A DNA stretch of 64,000 bases from Nonomuraea longispora (GTDB taxonomy: Bacteria; Actinomycetota; Actinomycetes; Streptosporangiales; Streptosporangiaceae), in assembly GCF_004348345.1 (NCBI RefSeq), contig NZ_SMJZ01000001.1:1-64000 (forward strand), written 5' to 3'. The number at the start of each line of letters is the position of its first letter. Within the stretch, counting starts at the first letter, position 1. A model generated the notes under the pieces. It did not search any database. It worked only from the letters and a program-made list of their open reading frames with translations, and was not told the DNA's origin. The translations under genes were made by a program, and so were the position numbers. Positions 30,355 to 40,126 of the stretch are shown piece by piece.

Positions 30355-31421
30355 GCGTCCACGTGCAGCGGGAAGCTGCCGCAATCCGCGAAACATGGCT
30401 GGGCAAGGCGCTGTCGACGCGCCCCGCCGGCCGTCCGGCCGCCGAGGCCGCCATCTCGGGCCTCTACCGCCTGATCGGCCTGCCCCCACCCCGTTTCCAC
30501 TGGGTCTCCTCGCCCGCGAAGGGCCTGGCCACCGTGCCACCGGGGACCCGCGCCTGGGAGAGCATCGACCGCCTCACCGAGTGGCCCGTGCCCAGGCGGC
30601 TGTCCACGCTGGCGGCCACGCTGCGCCATGAGCTCGACGCACGGCTCAGGCCACGCGGGCGGCCGTTCGACCAGATCGTCCGCCGTACGACGTACTTCCC
30701 GCTCCAGCGCTCCGTCACCAGCACCCTCGTCCCGCCGCTGAACGCGGCGCACGAGTCGCCGGTGCACCGGCGCACCTGGTACGACACGCTCTCCGTCGCC
30801 TGGATCGCCGAGTACGATGCCCTGCGCCGGGCCGCCGGCGCGGTCTTCACCGGCGAGCAGCGCCGGCTCCTCGCCCTGTGGACGGCCGCGACCACGTCGT
30901 GCGGCTGGTGGTGGCCGAGGGAGGACACGTGCGTGGTCTCCGAGCGGCCCGTCGCCCTGCACACCGAGGTGTGGGGCGAGAACGGGGAGGTCCGTCCGCA
31001 CCGGGAGGACGGCCCCGCCGTGCGGTACGCCGACGGCTGGGACCTGCACGCCTGGCACGGCATGCCGGTGCCCGCCTGGGTGATCACGGATCCGAGCGTG
31101 CGGCGCATCGCCGACGAGCCGAACGTGGAGGTCAGGCGGTGCGCGATCGAGCACATGGGCTGGCCCGCGTACGTCGACCAGGCCGGGCTGCGGCTCGTCG
31201 CGACCGCACCGGACCCCGGCAATCCCGGCTGCGAGCTGCGGCTGTACGACATGCGAGCGGGAACGAGGGTGCTCCTCGCCGTCAACGGATCACAGGAGCG
31301 CGACGGCCACCGGCGCCGCTACGGGCTGACCGTGCCGGCCTTCGACGACCCGATCGCCGCCGCCGGCTGGACCTACGGGCTGTCCGCCGAGCACTACTCC
31401 CTTCTCCAGCGCAGAACCTGA
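30351..31421 (+). CDS. DUF6745-type protein of unknown function
   Basis: 356 residues. GTG 30351 has no close Shine-Dalgarno of its own and probably relies on coupling to the leader ORF. Visible blocks are AIRETWLGKALSTRPAGRPA, AISGLYRLIGLPPPRFHWV, a central WWWPREDTCVVSERPVALHT, GPAVRYADGWDLHAWHGMPV with HGMPVPAWV, and a C-terminal segment CELRLYDMR. These match a family recalled as DUF6745, abundant in actinomycetes and predicted to be leucine-rich/beta-like. No catalytic motif was identified. The gene at 31432 follows in the same operon. Confidence 0.72.
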   Translation: MSVHVQREAAAIRETWLGKALSTRPAGRPAAEAAISGLYRLIGLPPPRFHWVSSPAKGLATVPPGTRAWESIDRLTEWPVPRRLSTLAATLRHELDARLRPRGRPFDQIVRRTTYFPLQRSVTSTLVPPLNAAHESPVHRRTWYDTLSVAWIAEYDALRRAAGAVFTGEQRRLLALWTAATTSCGWWWPREDTCVVSERPVALHTEVWGENGEVRPHREDGPAVRYADGWDLHAWHGMPVPAWVITDPSVRRIADEPNVEVRRCAIEHMGWPAYVDQAGLRLVATAPDPGNPGCELRLYDMRAGTRVLLAVNGSQERDGHRRRYGLTVPAFDDPIAAAGWTYGLSAEHYSLLQRRT

Positions 31422-31431
31422 GGTGATCACC

Positions 31432-31869
31432 ATGACTGTGACTCTGGCCACTCTGACCCGGCGTACCGGCCTCACCGTGCTCGACCACCTCGAGCAGTCG
31501 GTCCGCATCCCCGTCGTCGACGGCCTCCAGGCCCAGGGCGACCTCATCGTCATCCCGCTCACGATGCTCGCCGGCTCCGTCCGGGCCGCGCTCCACACCG
31601 CGTGGCGGCCCGTGCCGCCGGCGGGCGTCGAACTGCTGCGCGGCGAGGCCGGCGGCAACCCGCACACACTCGTCGCCGACCCCGGCACGTGCCTGTGGAC
31701 GACGCAGGTGGCCGATCCGGATCATCTGGCGATCGGCATGTTCGAGGCGCGGGCCGCCGTCTACCTGCTGCATCCCGAACACGGAGGTACGGGCTGCGCG
31801 CCGGGCACGTACGTGGTGCGGCGCCAGCGCGAGCGCGAAGGCCCCAGGATGCGCCTGGTCGCCGACTGA
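31432..31869 (+). CDS. Hypothetical protein downstream of the DUF6745 gene
   Basis: 145 residues from ATG 31432, with TGAGGTG 7 bases upstream; a GTG 9 bases earlier is possible. It has VLDHLEQSVRIPVVDGLQAQ, GDLIVIPLTMLAG, ADPGTCLWTTQVADPDHLAI and AAVYLLHPEHGGTGCAPGTY VVRRQRE. The acid-poor beta pattern with a final strand plus RRQRE tail recurs next to DUF6745 genes, so the two likely work together. The function is unknown. Confidence 0.65.
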   Translation: MTVTLATLTRRTGLTVLDHLEQSVRIPVVDGLQAQGDLIVIPLTMLAGSVRAALHTAWRPVPPAGVELLRGEAGGNPHTLVADPGTCLWTTQVADPDHLAIGMFEARAAVYLLHPEHGGTGCAPGTYVVRRQREREGPRMRLVAD

Positions 31870-31872
31870 CCG

Positions 31873-32859
31873 TCAGGCGCGCAGGCCGTGGGCCTGGGCC
31901 AGCAGCTCGGCCGAGCGCATCCAGGCCTTCCTGTCGGGAGCGGAGAACGCGACGATCAGCTCGTCGGCCCGGGCGTGCTCGGCGAAGCGGGCGACGTAGG
32001 CCTCGACCTCGTCCGGGTCGCCGACGGCGGAGTATTTCGCCATCTGCACGAGCTGCTGCCCGGCCGGCGACTCCAGGATCATGTCGGCCTCCTCCTGCGT
32101 GAACGTGCGCCCCCGCCCGAGGAACCTGGTCACCCTGAGCCGCTTGGACTCCAGGAACTGCTCCTCGGCCTCCTCCTTCGTCTTGGCGGCGATCACGTTG
32201 AGCGCCGCGATGACGTACGGCCGGTCGAGCTGCGCGGACGGCTTGAAGTCGCGCCGGTAGACGGCCACGGCCTCCTCCAGCGCGGTGGGTGCGAAGTGCG
32301 AGGCGAACGCGTACGGCAGCCCGAGCGCCGCCGCGAGCTGCGCCCCGAACAGGGAGGAGCCGAGGATGTAGAGCGGCACGTCGGTGCCCTTGCCCGGGGT
32401 GGCGTCGACGCCGGGAATGCGCGACTCGCCCGTCAGATAGCCCTGCAGTTCGAGCACGTCCTGCGGGAACGAGTCTGCGGAGGCGGGGCTGCGGCGCAGG
32501 GCCCGCATGGTCTGCTGGTCGCTGCCCGGAGCCCGGCCGAGGCCGAGGTCGATGCGGCCGGGGTGGAGGGTCTCCAAGGTGCCGAACTGCTCGGCGATGG
32601 TCAGCGGCGCGTGGTTGGGGAGCATGACGCCGCCCGCGCCGAGGCGGATGGTGCTGGTGTGCGCGGCGACGTGAGCGATCAGCACGCTGGTCGCCGAGGA
32701 GGCGATGCTCGGCATGTTGTGGTGCTCGGCGTACCAGACGCGTGTGTAACCGAGCTCCTCCGCACGCTGGGCGAGGGCGACGCTGGCGGTGAAGCTGTCG
32801 CGCGCCGTCTCGCCCTCACCGATGTGGGCCAGATCAAGGATGGACAGCGGCAGAGCCAT
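31873..32859 (-). CDS. LLM-class flavin-dependent oxidoreductase
   Basis: 328 residues from ATG 32859, with AAAGG about 9 bases upstream. It has the luciferase-like TIM barrel: [40 protein letters not shown] (the conserved WYAEHHN), [40 protein letters not shown] and [16 protein letters not shown]. This places it in the MsnO8-like group, which uses FMNH2 rather than F420. The substrate is unknown. It is convergent with the hypothetical gene at 31432, 3 bases apart. Confidence 0.92.
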   Translation of the reverse strand: MALPLSILDLAHIGEGETARDSFTASVALAQRAEELGYTRVWYAEHHNMPSIASSATSVLIAHVAAHTSTIRLGAGGVMLPNHAPLTIAEQFGTLETLHPGRIDLGLGRAPGSDQQTMRALRRSPASADSFPQDVLELQGYLTGESRIPGVDATPGKGTDVPLYILGSSLFGAQLAAALGLPYAFASHFAPTALEEAVAVYRRDFKPSAQLDRPYVIAALNVIAAKTKEEAEEQFLESKRLRVTRFLGRGRTFTQEEADMILESPAGQQLVQMAKYSAVGDPDEVEAYVARFAEHARADELIVAFSAPDRKAWMRSAELLAQAHGLRA

Positions 32860-32949
32860 GAGTACGCGCCTTTCGAGGAGTGCGGATGGCTCTGTGCAAC
32901 ATCGTATGAAGCGCGGATATTTCGCCGGGCCCCACGGGCCCGGCGATGA

Positions 32950-34972
<2,023 letters not shown>

Positions 34973-35041
34973 ACCAGAACTCTAGTCACCGCAGCCTCCA
35001 CCTGCGGCTGCGCGCCGCCACCCCCTCCTTGCCGCACGGCT

Positions 35042-35059
35042 AGTAAACAGGCGTATACT
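35042..35059. promoter_or_regulatory. Imperfect 18-base palindrome between tetR and MFS genes
   Basis: AGTAAACAGGCGTATACT is symmetric at 6 of 9 pairs, with AGTA/TACT ends. It lies in the 35041-35060 interval, 40 bases before the pump's start and overlapping its likely -10 (TATACT). This size and position are usual for a TetR operator. Confidence 0.5.
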
Positions 35060-35098
35060 CCGTTGGGTCAGGACTGTATTCAGGGGGGATGTGGTGTC

Positions 35099-36907
35099 TT
35101 GGTAGCCCAGGCACATACGGCGGCCCCCACGAAACGGCAGTACACTCACCGCGAAATCCTCGAGGTCATGTCGGGGCTGATGCTCGCGATGCTCACGTCG
35201 ATGATCTCGACTTCCGTGGTGGGCACCGCGCTGCCGACGATCGTGGGGGAACTCGGCGGTCAGGACCAGTATTCGTGGGTCGCGAGCGCGACCATGCTGA
35301 CGATGACGGTCTCCACGCCGTTGTGGGGCAAGCTGTCCGACCTGTTCGGCCGCAAGCTGCTCTTCCAGACCGCTCTGGGGTTGTTCGTCGCCGCGTCGGT
35401 CGTCGCCGGGATGTCCCAGGACATGGGGCAGCTCATCGCGGCGCGGGCCGCGCAGGGGCTCGGTGTCGGCGGCCTGTCGGCGCTGTCGCAGGTGATCCTC
35501 GGGGACATCGTCTCGCCCCGCGAACGCGGCCGCTACTCCGGCTACATGGGGGCGGTCTTCGGGATCTCCACGGTCGCGGGCCCGCTGCTCGGCGGGTTCA
35601 TCGTGGACGCCGACTGGCTGGGCTGGCGCTGGTGCTTCTACGTGGTCGTGCCGTTCGCCGTGGTGTCCTTCCTGGTGATCCAGAAGGTGCTCAAGCTGCC
35701 GGTCGCCAAGCGGGACACCTCGATCGACATCTGGGGCGCGACGACCATCACGGCCAGCGCGAGCGCGCTCATGCTGCTCCTGACGCTCGGGGGCAACGAG
35801 TTCGAGTGGAACTCGGTGTGGACCTACTTCCTCGCCGCGATCGCCCTGCTCATGCTGGCGCTCGCCGTGTTGTCCGAGCGGACCGCGCGCGACCCGATCC
35901 TGCCGCCGCGGTTGTTCCGCAACCGTACGTTCGTGCTCACCAGCCTCGCCTCGCTGTTCGTCGGCATGGCGATGTTCGGCGCGATGATCTACCTGCCGCA
36001 GTATCTGCAGATCGTGAAGGGCCTCAGCCCGACCGACTCGGGTCTGATGACGCTGCCCATGGTGGCGGCTCTGTTCGTGTCCGGCGTGGTCTCCGGGAAG
36101 ATCGTCACCACGACCGGCAGATGGAAATTCTTCCCCGTCGCGGGCCTGCTGGTCGTGGCCGCCGGTCTGCTCCTGCTGTCCAGGCTCCACGTCGACTCCA
36201 GCCAGTGGCTCATCGGGTTCGACGTGGCGGTCCTGGGCACCGGGCTCGGCATGTCCATGCAGATGCTGATCCTGGCCGCCCAGAACGGCTCCGAGCCGCG
36301 GGACATGGCCTCCACCACGGCGGGCGTCTCGTTCTTCCGCTCGCTGGGCGGCGCCGTCGGCGTGGCCGCGTTCGGCGCGATCCTGACCAACCGGCTCAGG
36401 GACGAGATGGCCGAGATGTTGCGGGCCGCGAACATCGCGCTGCCCGGCGGCTCCGACGTCAAGCTCGGCAGCCCCGACGCCATCCAGCAGTTGCCCGGAC
36501 CGATCAAGCACATCGTGCTGGAGTCGTTCACGCGCGGTCTGGAAACCGTGTTCATGGTGGGCGTGCCCATCGCCCTGCTCGGGTTCGTGGCCACGATCTT
36601 CCTCAAGGAGCTGCCCCTGCGCGGGTCGGCCATGGTGGCGCCGCCCGAGCCCAAGCCGCTCGGCAAGGACGACCTGGTGCTGGCCGGGCTGCTGCTTGAG
36701 CTCGTGGCCCAGCGCGTCGAGCGGGCGAACGGCGAGCGCTCCGCGCTGCTCACCGCCGTCGCCAGGATGGCGCCGCCGGACGGCCGCAGCGAACACGAAC
36801 GGGCCAGGTCGGTCGCCCAGGACGTGCTGCGGCCCACCTCGCGCGCGCTGATCGCGCAGGCCGCGCCACCGCAGAAAGACCTTGTAACGGGAGGACCCTC
36901 GCAATGA
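35099..36907 (+). CDS. DHA2-family MFS drug exporter (14-TMS)
   Basis: 602 residues from TTG 35099, with a GGGGGG stretch about 10 bases upstream; other starts are poor. Motifs are MISTSVVGTALPTIVGELGG (motif D1), PLWGKLSDLFGRKLLFQTAL (motif A), RAAQGLGVGGLSALSQVILG (motif B) and AVFGISTVAGPLLGGFIVD (motif C of exporters). About 14 helices are followed by a cytoplasmic tail of ~100 residues (RVERANGERSALLTAVARM), longer than usual. It probably exports drugs or a metabolite under the divergent TetR. Its stop overlaps the next gene's ATG. Confidence 0.93.
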   Translation: MVAQAHTAAPTKRQYTHREILEVMSGLMLAMLTSMISTSVVGTALPTIVGELGGQDQYSWVASATMLTMTVSTPLWGKLSDLFGRKLLFQTALGLFVAASVVAGMSQDMGQLIAARAAQGLGVGGLSALSQVILGDIVSPRERGRYSGYMGAVFGISTVAGPLLGGFIVDADWLGWRWCFYVVVPFAVVSFLVIQKVLKLPVAKRDTSIDIWGATTITASASALMLLLTLGGNEFEWNSVWTYFLAAIALLMLALAVLSERTARDPILPPRLFRNRTFVLTSLASLFVGMAMFGAMIYLPQYLQIVKGLSPTDSGLMTLPMVAALFVSGVVSGKIVTTTGRWKFFPVAGLLVVAAGLLLLSRLHVDSSQWLIGFDVAVLGTGLGMSMQMLILAAQNGSEPRDMASTTAGVSFFRSLGGAVGVAAFGAILTNRLRDEMAEMLRAANIALPGGSDVKLGSPDAIQQLPGPIKHIVLESFTRGLETVFMVGVPIALLGFVATIFLKELPLRGSAMVAPPEPKPLGKDDLVLAGLLLELVAQRVERANGERSALLTAVARMAPPDGRSEHERARSVAQDVLRPTSRALIAQAAPPQKDLVTGGPSQ

Positions 36908-37314
36908 TTCGCAAGTTTGTCGGCGCCGTCACGGCCTCACTGGCCGCTCTGGCCGGGTTGTGGCTGATGGTCGCGCCTTTCGCCCTCGGCACGCAGGCGG
37001 AGACCGGCGACTGGACGGACACCACCCGATCCGAGTTCTTCACCGGGCTCGGCGTGGCCGTCGTGGGGGCCGCGGGGACGATCGCGTTCGCACTGGCCAT
37101 CCACGCGGACCTGGTGGCGCGCGGCCTGGTCGAGGTGAAGCGGCGCGAACCCGAGCCGTCGCCGGAACCGGTGCCGGCCGCCGCGCCGCAGACGTCGTCC
37201 GCGGAGCTGGCCACCCTGCTCGCCCCGCTCGTCGAGGCGCTGCGCGAGGACCTCAACAACAACCCGCGCCCGAACGGCAAGGGTTCCCCGGTGGGAGTGG
37301 AGGAGAACCGTTGA
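36904..37314 (+). CDS. Two-helix SPW-like membrane protein co-transcribed with the pump
   Basis: 136 residues. ATG 36904 overlaps the pump stop (ATGA). Two helices (AVTASLAALAGLWLMVAPFA and GLGVAVVGAAGTIAFALAI) flank a loop TGDWTDTTRSEFFTG; a cytoplasmic tail has a proline-rich hinge and a helix (LATLLAPLVEALREDLNN). The LAGLWLMVAPFALG motif is repeated in the next gene (LGGLWLVAAPFVVGY), so the two are paralogous SPW-type membrane proteins. The role is unknown, possibly as pump partners. Confidence 0.75.
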   Translation: MIRKFVGAVTASLAALAGLWLMVAPFALGTQAETGDWTDTTRSEFFTGLGVAVVGAAGTIAFALAIHADLVARGLVEVKRREPEPSPEPVPAAAPQTSSAELATLLAPLVEALREDLNNNPRPNGKGSPVGVEENR

Positions 37315-37547
37315 AGGCCAAGCTGGGCGTATCCGCCCTCGTCCTGTTGTTCCTCGGCGGCCTGTGGCTCGTCGCGGCCCCGTTCGTGGTCGGCTACCAG
37401 CCCCGCGGCGCGGCCTACGTGGACGCGACCGTCAACGACCTGTGGATCGGCGGCTCGATCGCCATGCTCTCGTTCGCGTCCCTCGTGATCTACGCTGCGG
37501 ACGCGCTGCGCGAGCTGTCCCGCCGCGGCAAGCACGCCGACACCTGA
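37311..37547 (+). CDS. Second small SPW-like membrane protein
   Basis: 78 residues. TTG 37311 overlaps the previous stop (TTGA) and has GGAGGAG 5 bases upstream, which fixes the start. Two helices (SALVLLFLGGLWLVAAPFVV and WIGGSIAMLSFASLVIYAAD) surround a loop RGAAYVDATVNDLW, with a short basic tail. It has the same topology as its upstream neighbour minus the tail. Confidence 0.78.
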   Translation: MKAKLGVSALVLLFLGGLWLVAAPFVVGYQPRGAAYVDATVNDLWIGGSIAMLSFASLVIYAADALRELSRRGKHADT

Positions 37548-37560
37548 CGAGGAACACGCC

Positions 37561-38037
37561 GTGTTCGGCAGTGGCACGGACCCGCACTGGGAACCGTCGG
37601 AGGGCCGGCTCCCCGCAGGGCGGTTCGAGATCGGCAAGGACGGCGCCGGCCTGCTCGTCGTCGGATACGACGGGTCGGACCCGAGCCGCAACGCGCTCGC
37701 GTACGCGGCCGGGCTCGCCCGCAGGGACGACGCCGCGCTGGTCGTCGTCTTCGTGGAGTCGCTCTACACCCCGCCGCTGTGGTTCTTCGCCGGCTCGCCC
37801 GTCATCCCCGACGCGGCGGCCGACCTCACCGAGGACCTCAGGGATGAGCTGAAGGGCGCGGGCATCCGCTGGCGGTTCGTCAGCGTACGCGGTGACGCGG
37901 CGCGGGAGCTGGAGACGCTGGCCGGCGCCTACAAGGCCGACGCCATCGTGGTGGGCCGCTCGCGCTCCAGCCTGGGCGGCTCGGTGGCGGCCAAGCTGGC
38001 CAAACGTGCTCGCCGTACGGTGCTGGTCGTCCCCTGA
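37561..38037 (+). CDS. Universal stress protein (UspA family)
   Basis: 158 residues from GTG 37561, with AGGA upstream. LLVVGYDGSDPSRNALAYAA is the first strand-loop, and the C-terminal ATP-binding block KADAIVVGRSRSSLGGSVAA deviates slightly from the usual G-x2-G-x9-G(S/T) (GRSRSSLGGSVAAKL). RTVLVVP ends the fold. It sits 13 bases after the membrane protein in the same operon. Such proteins bind ATP and respond to stress. Confidence 0.87.
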   Translation: MFGSGTDPHWEPSEGRLPAGRFEIGKDGAGLLVVGYDGSDPSRNALAYAAGLARRDDAALVVVFVESLYTPPLWFFAGSPVIPDAAADLTEDLRDELKGAGIRWRFVSVRGDAARELETLAGAYKADAIVVGRSRSSLGGSVAAKLAKRARRTVLVVP

Positions 38038-38066
38038 CCTGCTCCGACGTCGCATATGGTGGCCAG

Positions 38067-38804
38067 ATGAAACGTACTGCCGCCATGGCGTTCGTGGTGC
38101 TCGCGTCCGTTTCGTGTGGGGCTCAGGAGCAGAGCGCGTCGGCCACGACCTCCGTTCCCGTCCCTCCCGCGTCCGACCCGGCACACGAGACGCCGAGGCC
38201 TGTGGCCGTCACGCCCAAACCCGAGCCGACGGGCCCGCCGCCCTTCAACTCCAAGGTCTCCCGGGTCACCCGCGACCGCCTGCCGCACTCGTGGCAGCCC
38301 GGCTGCCCGGTCTCCTACCGGGACCTGCGGCTGGTCACGCTGTCGTACTGGGGGTTCGACGGCAAGCCGCACACCGGGGAAGTGGTGGTGCGCAAGACGG
38401 TCACCGACGACATCGTGACGGTCTTCGAGAAGTTGTACGACTGGCGCTGGCCGATCCGGCAGATGAAGCTGGTCGACGCGTACAAAGCGGACGACTACGA
38501 CTCGATCGACGCCGACAACACCTCGGCCTTCAACTGCCGCCGGGCCACCGGATCGAGCAATTGGTCGAACCACGCCTACGGGGAAGCAATAGACATCAAT
38601 CCCCGCGAGAACCCGTACGTCACCGCAAGCGGCGACACAGCACACCAGAATGCGAAGAAGTTCACTAAGCGCCCAACTAAGGGTAAAGGTGTGATAAATC
38701 CGGGCGACAAGGTCGTCAAGGCGTTCTCCCGGGTCGGCTGGGAGTGGGGCGGCTACTGGTCGGGCACCAAGGACTACCAGCATTTCTCCAAGGGCGGCGG
38801 GTAG
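38067..38804 (+). CDS. M15-family D-alanyl-D-alanine carboxypeptidase-like lipoprotein
   Basis: 245 residues. A lipoprotein-type signal (MKRTAAMAFVVLASVSC) is followed by a Pro/Thr-rich spacer to ~70. The zinc peptidase domain has RQMKLVDAYKADDYDSIDAD, SNWSNHAYGEAIDINP (first His and Asp ligands) and, at the very end, KDYQHFSKGGG with the third ligand His. It probably trims peptidoglycan peptides outside the membrane. The last 37 bases are repeated almost exactly at 40076-40112, as if the 3' end were rebuilt by an integrating element, leaving the gene functional. Its own start context is modest. Confidence 0.88.
   Translation: MKRTAAMAFVVLASVSCGAQEQSASATTSVPVPPASDPAHETPRPVAVTPKPEPTGPPPFNSKVSRVTRDRLPHSWQPGCPVSYRDLRLVTLSYWGFDGKPHTGEVVVRKTVTDDIVTVFEKLYDWRWPIRQMKLVDAYKADDYDSIDADNTSAFNCRRATGSSNWSNHAYGEAIDINPRENPYVTASGDTAHQNAKKFTKRPTKGKGVINPGDKVVKAFSRVGWEWGGYWSGTKDYQHFSKGGG
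38764..38800 (+). repeat. Direct repeat, left copy (candidate attL)
   Basis: 37 bases at the 3' end of the M15 gene match 40076-40112 at 35 positions; the differences are at offsets 16 and 35. The repeat includes the codon for the third zinc-ligand His, so integration here keeps the enzyme intact. Confidence 0.8.
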
Positions 38805-38817
38805 GCAGTCCTTGGTG

Positions 38818-39111
38818 ATGGACGTAGCCCGCAAGATGGCGGCCCAGGCCGCGGCGGCGGCACGCAAGCAGGCCGGCGGCCTGATTCCTGGCCATGGCCC
38901 AGCCTCGCCGTACGACCCGTACGCGCCTGGCACGACCGGCGCCGGCATACCGAACGGGGCCGCGCCGCTCGGTTGGGCGTCTGCGGACGCCCCATCCAGC
39001 AGTGGCGTGACCGTCAATGTCGACATGTCCGGGTCGACGGTCCGGGAGGAGGCCGACATCTCGAAGATCGGCGCCGACATCGGGTTCAGGCTGATGTCCC
39101 ACCACGTGTGA
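38818..39111 (+). pseudogene. Fragment resembling the C-terminus of a phage tail tape-measure protein
   Basis: ATG 38818 (or TTG 38812) gives ~97 residues: Ala/Lys helix ARKMAAQAAAAARKQAGG, a Pro/Gly linker, then GVTVNVDMSGSTVREEADIS and KIGADIGFRLMSHHV. A Gly-rich segment followed by V-V-N-V-x-M-x-G-S-x-V and an IA-F-x-L helix is how many tape-measure proteins end. There is no ribosome site. It begins right after the left repeat, as expected if the rest of the gene was deleted. Confidence 0.45.
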
Positions 39112-39155
39112 GGAATGGCGAGCGGCCGGCCCCCGGGTTTCGGGAGGCCGGCCGC

Positions 39156-39473
39156 TCACGTGCTGCCGGGCGTGGCACAGCTGCACGGCACCATCACCAG
39201 CGTGCCCGCCTGCTCGTCGACGTGGGACACCTTCCGCGCCCCCAGGCAGAGGCGGCACGGGAACGCGCTGGAGATGTACGGGTCTGTCCACACCTTGTGG
39301 TTCGCCGCGGTCGGGGGTGGGGGCGGCGGCTGGTCGTCGTTGCCGCGTTCGGCGGGCTCGTTGTGTTCCCCCACCCAGCCCAGGCCGCCACAGAACTGAC
39401 ACGCCACGAACAGCGTGCCGTACCGCTGCCCGCCGCGGCCCTCGCATTCCGGGCATGTGATGCGGTCGCTCAC
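39156..39473 (-). CDS. Cysteine-rich zinc-ribbon-like protein (element cargo)
   Basis: 105 residues from GTG 39473, overlapping the upstream stop as GTGA. It has DnaJ-type knuckles CPECEGRG and CQFCGGLG, a proline run (QPPPPPPTAAN), then CRLCLGARK and CSC. Paired CxxCxG knuckles point to structural zinc. These small proteins are common in actinophages and integrative elements; the function is unknown. It is translationally coupled to the 47-residue gene before it. Confidence 0.65.
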   Translation of the reverse strand: MSDRITCPECEGRGGQRYGTLFVACQFCGGLGWVGEHNEPAERGNDDQPPPPPPTAANHKVWTDPYISSAFPCRLCLGARKVSHVDEQAGTLVMVPCSCATPGST

Positions 39474-39613
39474 CTGCGTCCTGTCCCGTTGCAGGCCGTG
39501 CACTTCACCCACACGGACTGCTTCTTGGAGTCGCCGTTGCGGTCCACCCATTCCCCGCCGGCGCCGTTGCATGTGCCGCAGATCGGCGGCGGGTCGTCCT
39601 TCTTCTTCGCCAT
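39470..39613 (-). CDS. 47-residue two-knuckle zinc-finger-like peptide
   Basis: ATG 39613 reads MAKKKDDPPPICGTCNGAGG, then EWVDRNGDSKKQSVWVKCTA CNGTGRR. The two CxxCxGxG motifs match a DnaJ-like zinc site. The frame is open upstream to GTG 40000 with a plausible stretch GDRATVELRYGLLEQYGAAP FVEVLYG, so the gene may instead be a longer 176-residue protein. The 39613 start has no clear ribosome site. I favour the short form by analogy to stand-alone finger peptides, with low certainty. Confidence 0.5.
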   Translation of the reverse strand: MAKKKDDPPPICGTCNGAGGEWVDRNGDSKKQSVWVKCTACNGTGRR

Positions 39614-40075
39614 GCCCGGACGGTAACCGGGTGAACGCGATTCGTCCCCCGTTCTCTGGGGATGGGCAGAAGGTTGTGGCCCCTGTGGCACCCCGCCCGC
39701 GTGGGGGCTGGGGGTGCCAGCGCGGCCTGCTACTGGTCGACGCCACGTGACACCTGTCGGGCTGGGGCTGGGGGACGCGGTAGGAGTTTCCGCCGCCGCC
39801 GCGGCGGACGCGTCCGCAGGCGATGACGGCACGAGCGGCGCCCAGTTCGGGCCGTACAGGACCTCCACGAAGGGGGCGGCGCCGTACTGCTCGAGCAGGC
39901 CGTAGCGGAGCTCCACGGTCGCGCGGTCGCCTTCGTCGGTGACGTCGGCGATGGTCCGCGAGGGCCGGCCCCTGGACCGTCGCGCCTCGACGCGCCTCAC
40001 ACGACCAACGCCAACAAACAGCGCTTACGCAGGTAGCCTCGGGAATGACGGCGACCGGCGCAGGTCAGTTAAGTC

Positions 40076-40112
40076 GCACCAAGGACTACCGGCATTTCTC
40101 CAAGGGCGGAGG
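40076..40112 (+). repeat. Direct repeat, right copy (candidate attR)
   Basis: 35 of 37 bases match 38764-38800. In frame it encodes RTKDYRHFSKGGG then TGA at 40114-40116, but there is no M15 gene upstream of it. It lies 14 bases before the start of the Nudix gene. Confidence 0.8.
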
Positions 40113-40126
40113 CTGAGCATCACGCC

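Larger units (their letters stand above)
38764..40112. mobile_element. 1.3-kb remnant of an element integrated in the 3' end of an M15 peptidase gene
   Basis: The interval between the 37-base direct repeats holds a phage-tail-like fragment, two cysteine-rich small genes on the opposite strand and no integrase. The second repeat still encodes KDYRHFSKGGG followed by TGA, the orphaned original 3' end of an M15 gene. This is what remains after an element enters a gene's 3' end, supplies a replacement end and then loses most of its own DNA. Confidence 0.65.

Noticed and set aside
30271-31285. Leftward frames over the DUF6745 gene
   Set aside because: Shadow frames; ribosome-site and coupling evidence and conserved blocks support the rightward gene.
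34982-36904. 640-residue frame antisense to the MFS pump
   Set aside because: His/Gln/Arg/Gly-rich shadow; the opposite strand has complete exporter motifs.
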